64,000 bases of DNA from Limnoperna fortunei (GCA_944474755.1 OX104111.1:99180805-99244804), one strand, 5' to 3'; counted from the first letter of the stretch, positions 48,851-61,138 are shown. Numbers and translations are program-made. The notes: a model not told the origin generated them from the letters alone.

Positions 48851-49324
48851 GATAACTATTCTTTAGTTCGTACTTTTTTACGTATTAGTCTTGTTTTAGA
48901 ATTATTGGGCAAAATAAGCTAATTTTATAATGATATTATTTCATGGAAAACAGTAGCGTTAATGTATGTTTTTATTTTTCATACTATCATATCATATATT
49001 AAGTATAAGTGTACTACTTTTGCATGTGGCCCAGGTAAACTGTCCAAAACTTGACACTCTGGACTGATAACCGATATCAAGATTACCAGAGCTACTCGTG
49101 CAAGCTACTTCCGTTTATATTACAGATGATAATTTTATTGATGTAGAAAGTTGACTTGTTCATTTGTTAACTTTTTAACAAAGTATCAACTTTTCACAGT
49201 TGACTGGCCATGTATTCAAAGGTAATCCGTGGGCCGTTATTACAGACCGAGGATATATAACCGGTCCATACTAAAAAAAACCTACTTTTTTATACTTTTA
49301 TTAACCTGCTTTAAACAGATCATC

Positions 49325-49415
49325 CTTCTAAGTCAGGGGTTCTGAGTCCGCGTTCGCTCCACAGATGGTGGATGGTGGAGCGAACGCGGACCCAGTACCC
49401 CTGACTTGGGAGGTT
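49325..49415. mobile_element. AAGTCAGGGGTTCTGAGTCCGCG palindrome, copy 1
   Basis: AAGTCAGGGGTTCTGAGTCC-type arm, short centre ACAGATGGTGGATGGT, then the complementary arm ending CCCCTGACTTGGGAGG. Two more copies lie at 57765-57875 and 58023-58110. Confidence 0.85.
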
Positions 49416-50009
49416 GGAAAATGATACAAAACATCTTAAAGCGACCCTAACTTTTAGCCCATTAATGTCATTATTTTGTTTGTTTTTGTCTGTCACTTTT
49501 GTGTTTTTTATATCATGCATTAAAAAATCTGTAAAAAATAAATACATTAAACTAGAAATATGATTTGAACTATAGAACTTTCAAACACATCTGCTCTTTT
49601 GTATGTAAAATTAAAAGATCGAAAATTGATATATCACATTGAAATGCACACGAAAGAGACTGTTATGTGAATTGACAATTTTTTTTTTAATTCATGCAAT
49701 TATATATTTATTGATACATGTTAATAAAACGTTAATTGACTTTTATTAAGTGCAGTCCACGTTAAAATTGTGTTCACTACAAAAGTTTAAATTAATCACA
49801 CATATATAAATTCGGTACCTCTTATGAGAATAGAATTAAGAAAAGGTATGACATCTTTGTTAGAATGGTCTTAGGATTCCTTCGGGGTGAGGTCTAAGAT
49901 AGACCCAAAGACTGTCTTTAGTGTCCAAAGACATGTACGACAGATTTTAGGATAGTTTTGATAACAGCTTTAAATAATAAAGCCATCTGTCGGAGTATAT
50001 TTTTGAAAA

Positions 50010-50190
50010 AATTACGTGATAACTGTCTCGTTATTTGCGATATTAACTCCTGATTATGAGGTAAGTAAATATCTAGAAAATAATTGCTTCGTTATAACGA
50101 TTAAATGGAAAAGGTTTTCTCGTAATAACGAATTAATTATCTCGTTATACGAGTTATTTTTACGAGTAACGAGACAATTTTATGTAAGTC
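50010..50190. repeat. Array of CTCGTTATAACGAG-type palindromes
   Basis: Short related words CTCGTTAT, TCGTTATAACGA, TCGTAATAACGA and TATCTCGTTATACGAG occur about eight times on both strands in 180 bp. Confidence 0.55.
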
Positions 50191-50773
50191 TATTAGGCTT
50201 TGTAACAACCCTTTATGTAATAACAAAGCACTTTGTTAAATTTGTCAAACGGTATGCTTAGCACTGTATGGCTATTTAAGTCATAAAATGTTATAAACTA
50301 CTCAGACTTTTTTTACAAAGTGCGTTTTGTTGACTAACGCAGTTCGTAATACACTGTAAATATGTGACTTTAATCAAGATATGAAGGTGAAGTTTATACC
50401 TTCTAAGTAAGTTATGTTATATTTATAGTACAGTCTTCCGAGTTACACAAATACCCTTTCGATTGCGTTTAACGAGGAAGGTGGTGCTATAAATTACTTT
50501 AAACTTGAATAAGCCCCTAGATCCTGCCCATTTATAATTGTGATAAACAAGGAGGGTGCTGTTTATTATGATGTGACCGATTTTTGACCAAGATAAAAAA
50601 GGAGCTACATTATTGTAGCCCCCGTCTCTTTAACCTTGCGTTTCGGTCCAATACTACTGTTTCCAACGGGAAATATAATATACCATGCGAAACAGTGTAC
50701 CTGCACTTTCAGTTTGCAGTTCAGGTTTGTGCAAGCAATTGTTGTTAAATTTGATTGTTTTCTATACTTTTTC

Positions 50774-51169
50774 CAGGGGCGGATACAGGATTTTCAAAAT
50801 GGGGCGTAAGGGGATATCGGAAAAGGAGTGCCACGATGTGGTCCTCCCGCGCCTTGCAGAGGCGCATTAACGACAGGGGCCCAGGCGCTCTCGAAAAATT
50901 GTGCAAAATCCTGCATTCTCACAATTTCCAAGCATTAAAATGAATTTATTTAAAACAAGGTTTTTATAGTGTTCAGTAACCTTTATTTGGTACAGTATAC
51001 AACAGAGATATCATAATAAACGAATTAGTACCGTTAATGCATTAATTTATGGCGAGGACGAGTGGGGATTACATTTTTTGCCTTTGGCGTTGGTTGATAC
51101 CCTCCCTGTTCTCATTTTTTTCTTTTCCTTCTTTTCGCCCCATACGCCCCCTCCCTGGATCCGCCACTG
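50774..51169. mobile_element. Non-autonomous hAT-like element (CAGTGGCGGATCCAGG ends)
   Basis: The right end reads, reversed, CAGTGGCGGATCCAGGGAGG, and the left end CAGGGGCGGATACAGGA. Both are followed by GGGGCGTA-type subterminal sequence. CAGTGGCGGATCCAGG-type ends are known from hAT elements. About 396 bp, no transposase. The 8-bp target duplication is not clear. Confidence 0.75.
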
Positions 51170-52671
51170 TTTTCAGGACATTGAAAGTGTGTTCGTGAAT
51201 ATTACATATATAAATATTAAGTGTTTTTGCTTGTAGTTATACTATATTTAAATATTAAGTATTATTGCCAAGTTGCTATAGTTACCATATATAAGTATGA
51301 AGTGTTTTCAGTAATTTTTTCTGTCAGTTGACTCACGTTGTTTTGTATTGTGTTTACATCCGGAAGTGACGCTTCAATCTGACGCCAGAATTTGATTTTT
51401 AATTTACACTATATATTATATAGAAACTAGTATTTTCAGTAAGGTATTGTTTTATACAAAATATAATTATATAAGGATAGTTTTAAAATTATTTTAAGCA
51501 TTTTTCTGTATCAATGTTTTCAGTGTTTATTAGAAAGTGCTAGTTTTTGTCTCTGTTTAATTTTTTGTGTCGAATTTTTTATAATTTAAAATGCAGAACA
51601 CGTTTGTCTTTACGTTTTAGGCATAGATGTTGGGTAAATACTCTTATGATGGTCGCTTTTTTATGAAGGATAAGGGAAGGGCAAATGTAAAAAAAAAATT
51701 GAAATTTCTTGAAAAATAGATATAAAAAGTAAAAAAGGAGAAGATATTTAAGCATCTATAATACATATAAACGAAAACTTTTAAAAAGCATTTACGTTAT
51801 CTATAATAAAAGATTAATACAGAAAAATTAGGGGCATAAAATAAGCCTAGAATAAGTGTACATACTTAATTTAAGATTAATCAAGAGCAAGAGGATTCTC
51901 ATATATATCGGTGTATATTTATCTTAATTATTTTAAATTAATTTAACTTTGAAGGTCCTGTCAAATTTTAAATAATATTTGGAAGTGTATGGAACGCCGT
52001 AACTGCCTTATGTGTACTTCGAAGTGCACCGATTTACTCGGTTGAGATTTGGGTTATAGGCTGTGAGACTGAATGCTCGATATACTAGTACAGTTGTATT
52101 CTTTATTTTCTTGTCGCACACATACGAGTATGGGTATATACAACTTTGATGTGATTATATGCTTTAATAAATATTGAAACTGTCATGGCTTATTTTGACT
52201 GTTGGAAGAGATTCATCTACCTAAAACATAAATACTCCAATATACCACAATAAGCTGATAACACGAGCGCAAATGTTATGTTGTAAGGAGGACCAAGGAT
52301 CTTATTAATACAAACGTTAACTTTCGAAGGTACACATGTATTGCCATTGTAAACTGATGTTGTAATTGTTGTTTGTCTCAGTATGGTTGTACGCCATTTT
52401 GGGCACTTTTTAACCTATATCATTGTATGCTGTCTTTATTAGTTGAAAAAAGCTTGAATTCAGATCTATCAAGACAAAAATCAGTCATGGAAAATAAGAC
52501 GTGGGTATACTGTCCTGTATGAAAGGCCGGTCATACTGGGAGGGTTCCCAGAGCGAAAAATAGTGCTGCCCAGCGCTCCCCCATGCAGGTGATGGAAATG
52601 GTAGGCGCTCTCGTTGGCTAGTTTTCAGGTCAGAAGGGGAGCGAAATCTTTTCTGTTAGTTTATGTGTTGT

Positions 52672-53005
52672 GGGCATTTTTACAGTTATATGTTTTTTAG
52701 AAAATAAACCAACTGTTAACTGTTTTTCAACCATTATCTGTTATCTATTTTCTTACAAACTGACATTATTTTTAACTGCTAAAATAGAAATAAAAACCCT
52801 ATTTGCTGTTAATAGTCAGAACACTGTTAACTGTTTTACAGATTTGTCGGTTATTCCCTCTAAATTTCTCAATTTTGCTGTTATCTGTTTTTTTTTATAG
52901 ATTTTGAAATTCACTGTTATATCAAGTAAATTGCTGTTATCATTATTTTAAATTTACTGTTATCTTTTTTTGTTAAAAAAAGTTAACCTGTTAATGGACC
53001 CACGT
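52672..53005. repeat. TGTTAACTG-motif array, copy 2
   Basis: At least ten CTGTTA(A)CTG or CTGTTATCTGTTTT words, ending AACCTGTTAATGGACCC exactly as the array at 25875-26116 does. The open frame of 76 codons here is repeat-derived. Confidence 0.65.
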
Positions 53006-54237
53006 TAACACACCCCCACCCCTTTCATGTCATAATGCGGAAAGTCTGGCCGCGACCGTAGTGTGTGAAGTGTTTGAAGAGTGAAACGCTTCTTGCACTA
53101 CAAAGATGTATTCTGTATATTTGGGCGAAGAGTAAGCTTAGGCCAGACCAATTTAATTTCTTGTTCTTCGGATTGTTGTCATTTTAAAACGGGGCGAGCG
53201 AGCGAAATAATAATTTTAATATTATTATTTGGATTTTCAAAAAATCATAGGCGAACAGAAAAATTTTGGGAGAGCGATAACTTTTTTTATTTTTATTTTT
53301 TTAAATAAGAAAATGTAGTTTCATCAATGTATATATTCGAAAAATTCAGTTTCGTTGTGATTTTCTTTCAGAATTGGGCATACTATGCTTACCTGAAGTT
53401 TACCAAAGCATGTAAATGAATAAATGAATTATATTTTATAATTATGGCTTGATCATTCAAATGTGCAATCAATTGCAACTTTTAAACAATTCAGTTTTGT
53501 AGGTCACATACAACATACTACACATATGACTTTCAAAGCAAAAGATACAGCTGGAAGCAAAAGAATGCAAGTCACATTTGCAAAAATATATATTTTTAAA
53601 ATGCACAACTGACAACACTTTACATCAGAGAGAAACAATTCAAGTCCCATGCAAACCATTAGGAAACAGAGATATATATGAAAAATGACAATAAGACAAC
53701 AACCAGTCCAAACAGTTATTGGCTGACTCTATTAATAAAAATTACTTTAACTTTTCCACAAATAACACTGAACAACCATTACCAGTCATTTCATTTTCTT
53801 TTTTTTTTTGGACACACATATCACAACCGTTGCAACAATGTCATTTTGTTTTATCTTGGTGGAGATAAACAAAAATCGTATGTGCTTCATTACTGAGGCT
53901 AAAAGTTCACCATGCTGTTGCAACCAAACACGTGCAACCAAAAGTTTCAAAGTGTCAGTCGAATTAAGTTTTTTGGTCATCCATCTGGCAATCCTGCTCC
54001 AACATCCTATCTACTATATATACAAATATTACTCACGACCTTTTATTTCACATTTTTTATTTAAATGTTCCTGTATCCTCGTTTTACGTTTATTATGTCG
54101 GCGCTAAGATCGAAATGCTTGATTTTGACACATCTTTGAAAAAGCTGTTCTAACGCACCCCACCACTGAAATAAATCGCCGTGTTTGGACAACCATGCCT
54201 TCCTTTATGACAAATATCCACACTACTAAACAGGGGT

Positions 54238-54350
54238 CACCACACTCTAAAAAAGTAGGGAGAAGCGACTTCTCCCTGGCAGCCAAACAGGGAGAAGTGA
54301 GGCCCTGATAGGGAGACTTCAGGAGACATTAGGGAGAAGTCAGGGGGACT
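54238..54350. repeat. GGGAGAAGT-rich repeat
   Basis: TAGGGAGAAG, CAGGGAGAAGTGAG and TTAGGGAGAAGTCAGG recur, together with the complement ACTTCTCCCT. It looks like the end of an unidentified element. Confidence 0.4.
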
Positions 54351-54448
54351 GTACAAATAATTAATTTTCGCAGTAGTTATATACATTTATCATTATTTAC
54401 ATCATTTTTTATATTTGTGGATTTCCATGATTATTTCTCTTGTGTTTA

Positions 54449-54541
54449 TATTGACCACAGAAAAATAATATTTTTGTCTTTATTATATAACAACAGTTGT
54501 TATATAATAAAGAAAAAAATTATCATTTTTTTAGGTCAATA
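54449..54541. mobile_element. Small foldback, 93 bp
   Basis: The inner core CTTTATTATATAACAAC is followed at once by its complement; the outer arms TATTGACC...GAAAAATAAT match less exactly to 54541. Confidence 0.65.
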
Positions 54542-54654
54542 TTTCACAATGAGACATGTCACACTAGTTACCAAACGAGTGAATACACACTGTAAACTCA
54601 TTTATTGGCTTCCATAAAAAAATTATCCTGACCCCAAGTACCTGTAGAAATAAC

Positions 54655-54722
54655 ACGGCGACTTCGACTTCGCTTTTGAGGCGCCGTATGGCGACTTCGA
54701 CTTCGCATTTGAGGCGCCATAT
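54655..54722. repeat. 34-bp tandem duplication
   Basis: GGCGACTTCGACTTCGCTTT and TGAGGCGCCGTAT are repeated directly with two or three changes. GGCGCC and CATATGG-like words make each unit partly palindromic. Confidence 0.7.
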
Positions 54723-55312
54723 GGAAACTTCAGGTCCCAGTACCACTTCGTCCAGTGTGGTAAGCCCTGTACTAAAACGGTATGATTGTTTCTTTTCCTA
54801 AATTTCAAAATACATCAATATTTTGTTTGTGATGCAATAAAACGGCAGTTACATTAAGCGTTCACAAGATTACGATTTCAAAGGGTAAAATATTAAAAAA
54901 GTCCGGATGACTTTCCGGGAGCGGGGAGCGGAAATTTATTTTTAATAAATCGAAAAAAATACGTGCGGTCGGGTCCGTAGAACAAGAAATTTAATTGGTG
55001 TGGCCTTATTGAAGCTTGTACAAATTGAAAGGCTAATACGCCATACTTTTTTAAAGTGGCAGTCTAAATGTTTTTCCCGTTGGTCTATCCATTTTTTGCT
55101 GATGTATTGTTTGTTAACTGTTCTCGTCCTGAATACTGTTGAAATATTCCGTGGATGCAAATCAATCAATCAATCGAGTACAGACCAATTTGTAAGAGCT
55201 TATATCAGAGGCTGTGACAAAAATACCACACATAACTGTCAACAGAAAGGAAAAGATCCTTAATTGACAATCAACAACATGCCATAAAATACTTACATAC
55301 AACTAAACCATG

Positions 55313-55577
55313 GGCCTCGGTGGCTGAGTGGTTAAGGTAGTTTGTGTACTGTTGATCTGTTGATCTGTGGCCTGTCAACTCTAAGGTTGCGGGTTCGAGT
55401 TTTTTGGGGGAGAAGGGGGTTCTTGACTCCAATCTAAATTGACAAGGATTGCCAGTTTTCCTACAGAAGGTCGGGTGTTTCTCCGGGTACTCCCGTCTTC
55501 CTGCCCTATAAAAACTGGACGCCATGATATAGCTGAAACATTGGTTAACGTGGCGTTAAACATCATTCAAACAAACA
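55313..55577 (+). mobile_element. tRNA-derived SINE, near full length
   Basis: The head GGCCTCGGTGGCTGAGTGGTTAAGG is a Leu/Ser-tRNA-like A-box, and GGTTGCGGGTTCGAG a good B-box. The body contains GAAGGTCGGGTGTTTCTCCG, GGACGCCATGATATAGCTGA and GTGGCGTTAAACATCATTCA, and ends CAAACAAACAC. Partial copies lie at 11338, 14945(-), 45930(-) and 59590. Transcription would be by RNA polymerase III from the internal boxes. Confidence 0.85.
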
Positions 55578-55759
55578 CATACAACTAAATATAACAGTTA
55601 TTTATAGTCGTAGCAGACCGAGTTTTAAAACTGTGGAGTGCTTTCAGATGACAAACAGATCAGCATTGAATGCCACTAATTGGACACCTGCATCATATCG
55701 GGAAAAAGTCATATTGAAAAAGTAAAAGAGGAAATCCTAACCATGTGTCAGAGAAAACA

Positions 55760-56740
55760 TCAAATCGAAAGATTTTTCATATCAATTAACTAAGTTGTAG
55801 TGACGGTTATATATTTTCTGCAACTCTGATATCACATATATTAGGTACAACAAAACTCGATCGCAAGAAATGTTAATAATGAGTTTATATTTGAGTTTTG
55901 ACTCTTTTGAGTCAATTTCAAAAGAAGGTGTAGGTTAGCGTCCAACTGGATTATATCGGTAATGTCCTTTATCTCAAGCTCTCTAAAAGCAAACAGTCTC
56001 CTCTTCAGAAAGCGTAAGGGGTGTTTTATTTTTATTGCTTTGAACTATCATTACTCAATTGTGTAATGAAACAATCTATAGATTCTGCTATCATAATAGA
56101 TATACTGACACGGAGTAGGCATTGCCAAACAGCGAGCCCAGAAAAAAGTCCTTGTTCAGCTTTTATTTAACTTTGCACTCAATTTTGATTTTACATTGTT
56201 TATTAGTTTTGCGAGTACCTTACTATCCTATTCCACTATATGTATTTACAGTGTCAATTTAAAGTAAATACACATTTGAAACTTTGACATATGTTGACAT
56301 CTATTTTTATCAACCGAAGAAAATTGTATTTACCATGCCGTTAGGCGAAGTAAATATATTATAATGAAGGTTGATAAAAATTAATGTCAATCTATGTTTA
56401 AGTCGATAAATATTTTATTTTATAAATAATAATATGAATAAATTTAATATGAAAGTAAATCTGTCCATGTCAAAGTTCATTCAGACAACCGAGTCATACA
56501 TATTTATTTTTAGACACGATTGAGAGGTTCTGGAATCTATTTTTATGATACTCCAGGGTGACATAACTTTCCACTGCACTTGCTCGGCATCATATTCTAT
56601 TTTAACCCATTTCAGGTTGTTCTCAAGCTAAATCATTACATTTGAAGGCGTTTTAAGCCAACCAAATGAAAGAATTTTTATAGATATATAATAATTATAC
56701 AATAGTTGCTTATATAGAGGGCAATGTCATGATATCTTGA
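55760..56740. other. Intergenic, nothing recognised
   Basis: AT-rich DNA without a supportable gene or element. Confidence 0.5.
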
Positions 56741-56744
56741 CTGC

Positions 56745-57057
56745 AAACTAGAGAGTGGTATTGCTTGAAACATTGACAAGGCGAGGGCATTATCAATGTT
56801 AAAGGCAATACCACTGTCCCTAGTGCTGCCAAGTATCACGACAATGCCAGCTGAATGTGGGCCTGATTATATACATGTATAATTGTTTTGCATTTTTAGG
56901 CAATACACAATTAGTTTTATAAACTTTAGGACATTTTTTTCCTCATTTAGGTTGTACATGTACATATATTTTTTTTAATTAAAAAATAAACAGTTGTATG
57001 TTGCTTGTTCCTGGAGAGGGCATTACCACGACGTGATAACGGCGTGATTATGCCCTC
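56745..57057. repeat. Two small hairpins with GAGGGCATTA words
   Basis: GTGGTATTGC...AACATTGA pairs with TCAATGTTAAAGGCAATACCAC (56750-56815). GAGGGCATTACCACG pairs with CGTGATTATGCCCTC (57014-57057). Together they may be the two ends of one decayed foldback element. Confidence 0.5.
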
Positions 57058-57764
57058 ATGTTAAATTACTGTAGATTAATTAATACAAGCTGACCTTGTT
57101 TTATCCAATTGAAACAAAATTAATTTTACTGATATGAAATAATACCTTATATTGAACTATAAGCACAAAAAATATGCATTTAAGCAGAAAGTTGATTGTT
57201 TTGTAACCTTTAAAATGCCCAAAAAGACAAATACAAGTTCAATTTATTTATTTATTTCTTTCAGTTAATTTAACTTAATTAATAAATCAAAATTGATTAC
57301 AATAATAAAGAATAATGCTAATTTAACTATCTTTTTTAAGTTCCAGCTGGTGTCCAAATGAAATGTCCAATCAATAAACGAAATTCTAAATGTTATATAA
57401 GAAAGTTGAATTATTCGTTATGGGAAATCAATCTCTCAAATACGATCGCACATTTTCATATGTAGTTTTTCCTATATACCTCGATTTCACATTATAATAG
57501 ACACTAGAAAAACGCATTTTTTGAACCCATGGTATTGATTCTGTGGTTACTTTTATGATACTTTTAATTTTATGAATTACTATTGTTAATGTGCAACATT
57601 AACTGCTTGTAACTTTAAACATATTGAAGTACGAAATACAACTATAGACTTCCGTCACGTGAAGCAAGCGAACAGTTCGTTCTTGTTTAAATTCAGCCGG
57701 CTCACTTCAATAAAACGATTGGAATCGAAGGGATTTTCGCCAGACATGTCTGGTATCATCCTCC

Positions 57765-57875
57765 CAAGTCAGGGGTTCTGAGTCCGCGTACGCTCCGATG
57801 GAGCGTACGCGGACTCAGAACCCCTGACTTGGGTGGAGCGTACGCGGACTCAGAACCCCTGACTTAGGAGGATGG
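57765..57875. mobile_element. AAGTCAGGGGTTCTGAGTCCGCG palindrome, copy 2, with an extra arm
   Basis: One left arm (ATCCTCCCAAGTCAGGGG...) is followed by two consecutive right arms, each GGAGCGTACGCGGACTCAGA and ACCCCTGACTT. The centre between the first pair is only a few bases. Confidence 0.88.
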
Positions 57876-58022
57876 TCTGGTACAGTCCTACGAAATTTGT
57901 TTTCACTGTGATCATGACTTGTATGACATTAAAAAAGAACTATAGTTACGCTTTCACTGATTACAAAATTTACCCTCGTAATAAATGCCTTCTAATTTAA
58001 TAGTTGCCAGTTGGGTAGCATG

Positions 58023-58110
58023 CTTCCAAGTCAGGGGTTCTGAGTCCGCGTACGCTCCATCATCACGTGATGATGGAGCGTACGCGGACTCAGAACCCCT
58101 GACTTGGAAG
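58023..58110. mobile_element. AAGTCAGGGGTTCTGAGTCCGCG palindrome, copy 3: exact 88-bp palindrome
   Basis: All 44 bases of the left half, from CTTCCAAGTCAGGGG to ATCATCAC, are mirrored exactly, centred on the CACGTG between 58066 and 58067. There is no loop at all. Confidence 0.92.
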
Positions 58111-58719
58111 GATGGTTGGGTAGGCGTACGTTTGTTTTGTACATGTACCCCTCACGTGTTTTTCTTGCCTCGGAAATAAATTTTTAAATGTAAAGGAGGA
58201 CCGTACCGGGTGCAAATTTTCTGACGTAATTAATCGTTAATTGCTAATTATTTAAAGCAATAATCGACATAAAATTTAAATATTTTGCATATGCAACATT
58301 AACTGCATGTAATTTTTACCTTATATGGGTTAATACTGCACTATTTCTCTGTGTTTTGTGATGCGCGCTTAAAAAAATGGGTCTATAATTTTAGTAGTAT
58401 AGATGTCAAAGAGTAACTCGACGGGTGTTTTATTAGAGACAGTAGCTGCTTACTCGTCCGTTGCACCTAAGTGCACCCATGGTTTTTATTTCGTTCATGT
58501 TACTCTATGTTTTTGGGTTTTTGGTTTTTGTTTGTGTTGTATATGTTTATCAATTATGGACTTTTGACGAGGTCCATATATAATGTATTGACAGAATCAA
58601 AAGTCCATCATTTATATATTACATATGTAGAAATATTATAGTCTTTTTTAGGGTTGGTGCAAGGGTTGAGTTATTTTTTTCACGATTTTGTTATGTACAT
58701 ATATCCGGATCTAAATCTA

Positions 58720-58805
58720 GTAACATAGCGTCAATATAGGTAAAAATATAGGAAACATAGCGTCAATATAGGTAACAATAGAAACATAGCGTTAATATAC
58801 TAAAC
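58720..58805. repeat. Three units of AACATAGCGTCAATATAGGTAA
   Basis: AACATAGCG(T)(C/T)AATATA recurs three times with spacings of about 30-35 bases; short degenerate tandem array. Confidence 0.6.
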
Positions 58806-58984
58806 AAGGCAAGGCTTTGATTTCAAAGTAAAGAAATACACTAAATATCCTTAAAACCACGTGACTAAATAATCCAATGAAAATGTAAGAATCATAAACC
58901 ATATGTAATATTTCTCTATATCCCGATTTGTAATTGATGATTGACTTTCGGTTCTTGTTGTTCGGTCAGGTGGAGTCGAAATGT

Positions 58985-59110
58985 TAAAATCCAATGTTCC
59001 GCACTAATGAAATATTCAAACTATTGTTATCCACTAATAAACAATCCGCCAAATGTTGTATACCAATAAAATAATCCAGCTAATGCAAACTATGAAAATC
59101 CAGCCAAAAT
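58985..59110. repeat. Degenerate array of AATCCAGCCAATGTTGT-like units
   Basis: AATCCAATGTT, AATCCGCCAAATGTTGTATA, AATCCAGCTAATG and AATCCAGCC recur at about 30-35 base steps, separated by CACTAATAA-like words. Confidence 0.5.
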
Positions 59111-59589
59111 TCCCAGTCTCTTATCTTAAATGAATGTTGGAGAATTCTGTAGGTCATGGAATGTTTTTGAGTTTTGTAGCTGACTTGATTATTATTATTT
59201 CTAGAATATTCTTTTCGCAAGTAAACAAATACAATTAATGTAAAAGATTACAATTAATGTTGTAAACAAATACAAAAACACATATTTAACAAATAAATAC
59301 AAAATACACACCAAAGGTCAAACCAAGAAGTACATCATAACAGGTCATAACAGTTCCAACACATAAATCAAAATGTCATGACCCAATGAATATTGATCAG
59401 TGTTATATTTGATCATGTGTCTGTCAACACCAGGGCAAGCGCCATAAACATTTTCTTTGCTGAGAACTTTTTTATTCTCAATTTCATCCAATCAAATCTA
59501 TCCTTTTCCCTTGTTGTCATGGTAGTTGAGTAAATTCTCATGCTGAGCAAAATGTTTTTACTCAAGTATGTTTTATGGCGCTGGGCCCA

Positions 59590-59745
59590 AGTCTCACTGT
59601 GGGGAGGGTGCGCTCGACACAAATCTTAATTGACAAGTATGGCCAGTGGCCTACCGAAGGTCGGGTGTTTTCTAGTTTATTCCGGCTTCCTCCAAAATTA
59701 AAACTGAACGCCGTGATATAACTGAAATTTTTTAAACAAACAAAA
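59590..59745 (+). mobile_element. SINE 3' body fragment
   Basis: Matches the body of the SINE at 55313: AAATCTTAATTGACAAG, ACCGAAGGTCGGGTGTTTTC and GAACGCCGTGATATAACTGA, ending in an A/CAAA-rich tail. The tRNA head is missing. Confidence 0.75.
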
Positions 59746-59841
59746 ACAAAATGATTTATCAAATTATGAACTTGTTGACCATACAGTTTGCATTGACGAA
59801 AAATATTCAAAATGTGTTATATTCGTAAGGTTTAAAACTTT

Positions 59842-60262
59842 TGACAGTCAACAAGTTATGGTGGCAAATATCTGCCACCACATATCACTTAATGAAGTCG
59901 ACATATTTTCGGAAATATGCTACATAATTAAGTCAACATAATACTGAATTAAGTCATCATTATCAGATTAGAAAAAAAGGGAAAATGCGCTGTTTGATCA
60001 GAATGTGCCATCTACTTTTCCACTTATTTATCGTGCAAGTAGACATAATTATGAATTAAGTTGACATAATTTTCTGATTAAGTCGACATAATTATGAAAT
60101 AAGTGGACATAATTTTCTGATTAAGTCGACATAATTTTATAATTAAATCAACTTAATTTTCTGTTTAAATCGACATAAGTTTTTGATTATGTCGACATAA
60201 TTAAGTCCACATAATCTGTCTAAATATTAAGTCGACATAATTATCTACCATTTAACTTGAAA
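59842..60262. mobile_element. Array of AAGTCGACATAATT palindromic motif, possible foldback element
   Basis: About 13 copies of AAGTCGACATAATT or variants; those from 60038 to 60240 are spaced about 21 bases. GTCGAC is its palindromic centre. The boundary sequences CAAGTTATGGTGGCAAATAT and, reversed, CAAGTTAAATGGTAGATAAT look like diverged inverted ends. Confidence 0.7.
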
Positions 60263-61138
60263 GGGGGAGGGCTTGGTTAAGAAGTTGAAATTACAAGACC
60301 TCAATGAGAGAATCATGGCAGAAATGAGACCCGAGCCAGCAGTATGTCGTGGCTCGTCCTCTTAAATCATTGATCAATATAAAACTGAAAATTACTTGAA
60401 GATATTGACCATCAATTTAAAAGGTATAGTCACAATGAACAAAATGCAAATTAACCTTTATATATGTCAAAAATAAATGATATGAAAACATTAACCATTC
60501 CAAAATAAAGCGAAAATGAAATAAATTAAATACTCTGAACCAAAATAATAATCATCAAAAATAGTTAAACAGGGGGACATAATCATACCTACTAAAGAAG
60601 AAAAAAATATTCAGAAGAAAACTTGCTGCCATACAAAATAATGCTAATTTTGAAAAAAAATATTTTGTCGCAACAAATAAAGATTTTTTTTCTTGGCTGT
60701 TGCTATTTCGGCAAAATTGCCTGCCTTGCTATTTTGCCGGAACTGATTAAATATCACCTGTATGAGCCGTAAATTAGCATGATTAGGTGAAACTTGTAAG
60801 TTTTGTATTGTATGGTAACCGTACGCGAGTTACCTATACGTGGTGTTAGATTTTAACACAAATAAGACCTCTTCAAACTACGGGAAACAAAACTGAGAAA
60901 AAAAAGAAAACATATATAACTAGTAATCCTGTGTTAGGGATGCCCAACACAAAAGAAGTCCCCTCCCGTTACTGCGCATAAATTAAAAAATTATACTAAA
61001 AGAAACCCTCATGAAAATCGGACCAAATTGTGATTTTCAATTATTTTTTTCACACGTGTTTTGGCAATTATGGCGGCCAGTTTTTTTTAATATGATTCTC
61101 AGGCTGTTACGAATGAGGGGGTGGACAGGGGGGGGGTA

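Noticed and set aside
55313..55400. Functional tRNA gene
   Set aside because: A and B boxes are present but the acceptor stem and anticodon arm do not fold well, and the sequence continues into a SINE body with copies elsewhere.
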